Below are positions 63,716-64,000 of a stretch of 64,000 nt of DNA, one piece after another; position 1 is the stretch's first letter; each line of letters opens with the position of its first letter. The stretch is from JANQGH01 sp039177555 (GTDB taxonomy: Bacteria > Pseudomonadota > Alphaproteobacteria > DSM-16000 > Inquilinaceae). The notes beneath the pieces were generated by a model. That model made no database searches, had not been told where the DNA came from, and saw only the letters and a list, made by a program, of their open reading frames with translations. The position numbers were made by a program, and so were the translations under genes. The stretch spans positions 1 through 64,000 of the forward strand of contig JBCDFV010000022.1 in the NCBI GenBank assembly GCA_039177555.1, in the 5' to 3' direction.

Positions 63716-64000
63716 GGCTCAAGCCCAAGACGGTCATAGTCTTGAAGAATCATGCTCGCAACTCTATGACTTGTGAAGCCTGTTTCCACCAAATGACGGG
63801 AAGCCGAGCCGAAACGCAAGCGTTTTTTCTTGTCAGCAACTAGTACTTGCGTCGCATCTACTAAAGATAATAGGTCGCCAGGTTCGGCTAACAGTCCAGT
63901 AGAGTTATTCAGAACAATATCTCGGCAACCTGGCGTATTTGTGGCGATGGCGGGGCGGCAACATGCCGACGATTCCAACAGCGTCACCGGAACGCCCTCG
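63712..64000 (-). CDS. Glycosyltransferase family 4 protein (partial, N-terminus outside window)
   Basis: The visible 95 C-terminal residues carry EGVPVTLLESSACCRPAIATNTPGCRDIV and TGLLAEPGD, the donor-sugar-binding EX7E block of GT4 enzymes (here E-G-V-P...E). By hand count the stretch is about 51% GC, clearly below its neighbours, which suggests transfer, as often seen in surface-polysaccharide genes. Acceptor and sugar unknown. Coupled to the transferase gene that follows. Confidence 0.82.
   Translation of the reverse strand, partial: EGVPVTLLESSACCRPAIATNTPGCRDIVLNNSTGLLAEPGDLLSLVDATQVLVADKKKRLRFGSASRHLVETGFTSHRVASMILQDYDRLGLEP

Overview
The window reads as chromosomal DNA of a GC-rich alphaproteobacterium, probably of the Rhodospirillales type. 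Support comes from the Usg-like protein, a type-2 heme A synthase (CtaA/Cox15), an IalB-family protein, an ArsR with the EDCCQ tail, HrcA/CIRCE control of groESL, and liv genes ending in a DUF6867 protein. This placement is by family content only; no rRNA gene is present. GTG starts and 1-4 bp overlaps are frequent, so the genome is compact. I see no CRISPR array, no intact phage and no insertion sequence.

Left part (1-18 kb): a partial recX, an orphan pair of ABC-2 permeases, an arginine block (argD-argF-hslO facing trkH-argE), folE, apaG, tRNA-Gly(CCC), a DJ-1-like protein without its catalytic cysteine, a five-gene oligopeptide/dipeptide ABC transporter (oppABCDF), ctaA and a glyoxalase-fold protein.

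18-26 kb: about 700 bp of non-coding DNA with an AT-rich patch lies beside a tyrosine-recombinase gene that lacks its catalytic tyrosine. A self-contained sulfur-assimilation operon follows: sulfite reductase (cysI), split siroheme synthase (Met8-type dehydrogenase and SUMT), an Fe-S type APS reductase (cysH), and a reductase and [2Fe-2S] ferredoxin that could feed electrons to CysI. CACATT/AATGTG palindromes sit in front of it, one with the cysI Shine-Dalgarno in its loop.

26-43 kb: housekeeping and stress genes. These include tag, a histidine phosphatase, a 2-oxoglutarate oxygenase, DUF3052, usg, groESL (one clear CIRCE plus a degenerate second copy exactly 90 bp upstream), an arsenic operon (arsR-arsC-aqpS) that uses an aquaglyceroporin instead of a pump, an AEC transporter, MarR and YdcF proteins, a histidyl-tRNA synthetase of the SGFPEWLP type, a fluoroacetate-dehalogenase-like hydrolase, hppD with a divergent Lrp/AsnC regulator, a PNPOx-like protein, an IalB protein and a serine hydrolase.

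43-64 kb: a four-gene operon (two SGNH esterases, an MBOAT acyltransferase and a small membrane protein) that looks like an envelope-polymer O-acetylation system. Then come mntR and mntABCD (manganese import), purU, an aldose-epimerase-like gene, a branched-chain amino acid ABC transporter (livHMGF, a DUF6867 fusion and livK), glgP, and the start of a surface-polysaccharide locus (polyprenyl-phosphate sugar-1-phosphate transferase and a glycosyltransferase of lower GC cut by the window edge).

Nothing here is a certain new system. The best candidates for a second look are the O-acetylation operon, the cysI leader, the tandem CIRCE, the argD leader hairpin, the dead integrase, the DUF6867 fusion and the dehalogenase with its coupled unknown gene.
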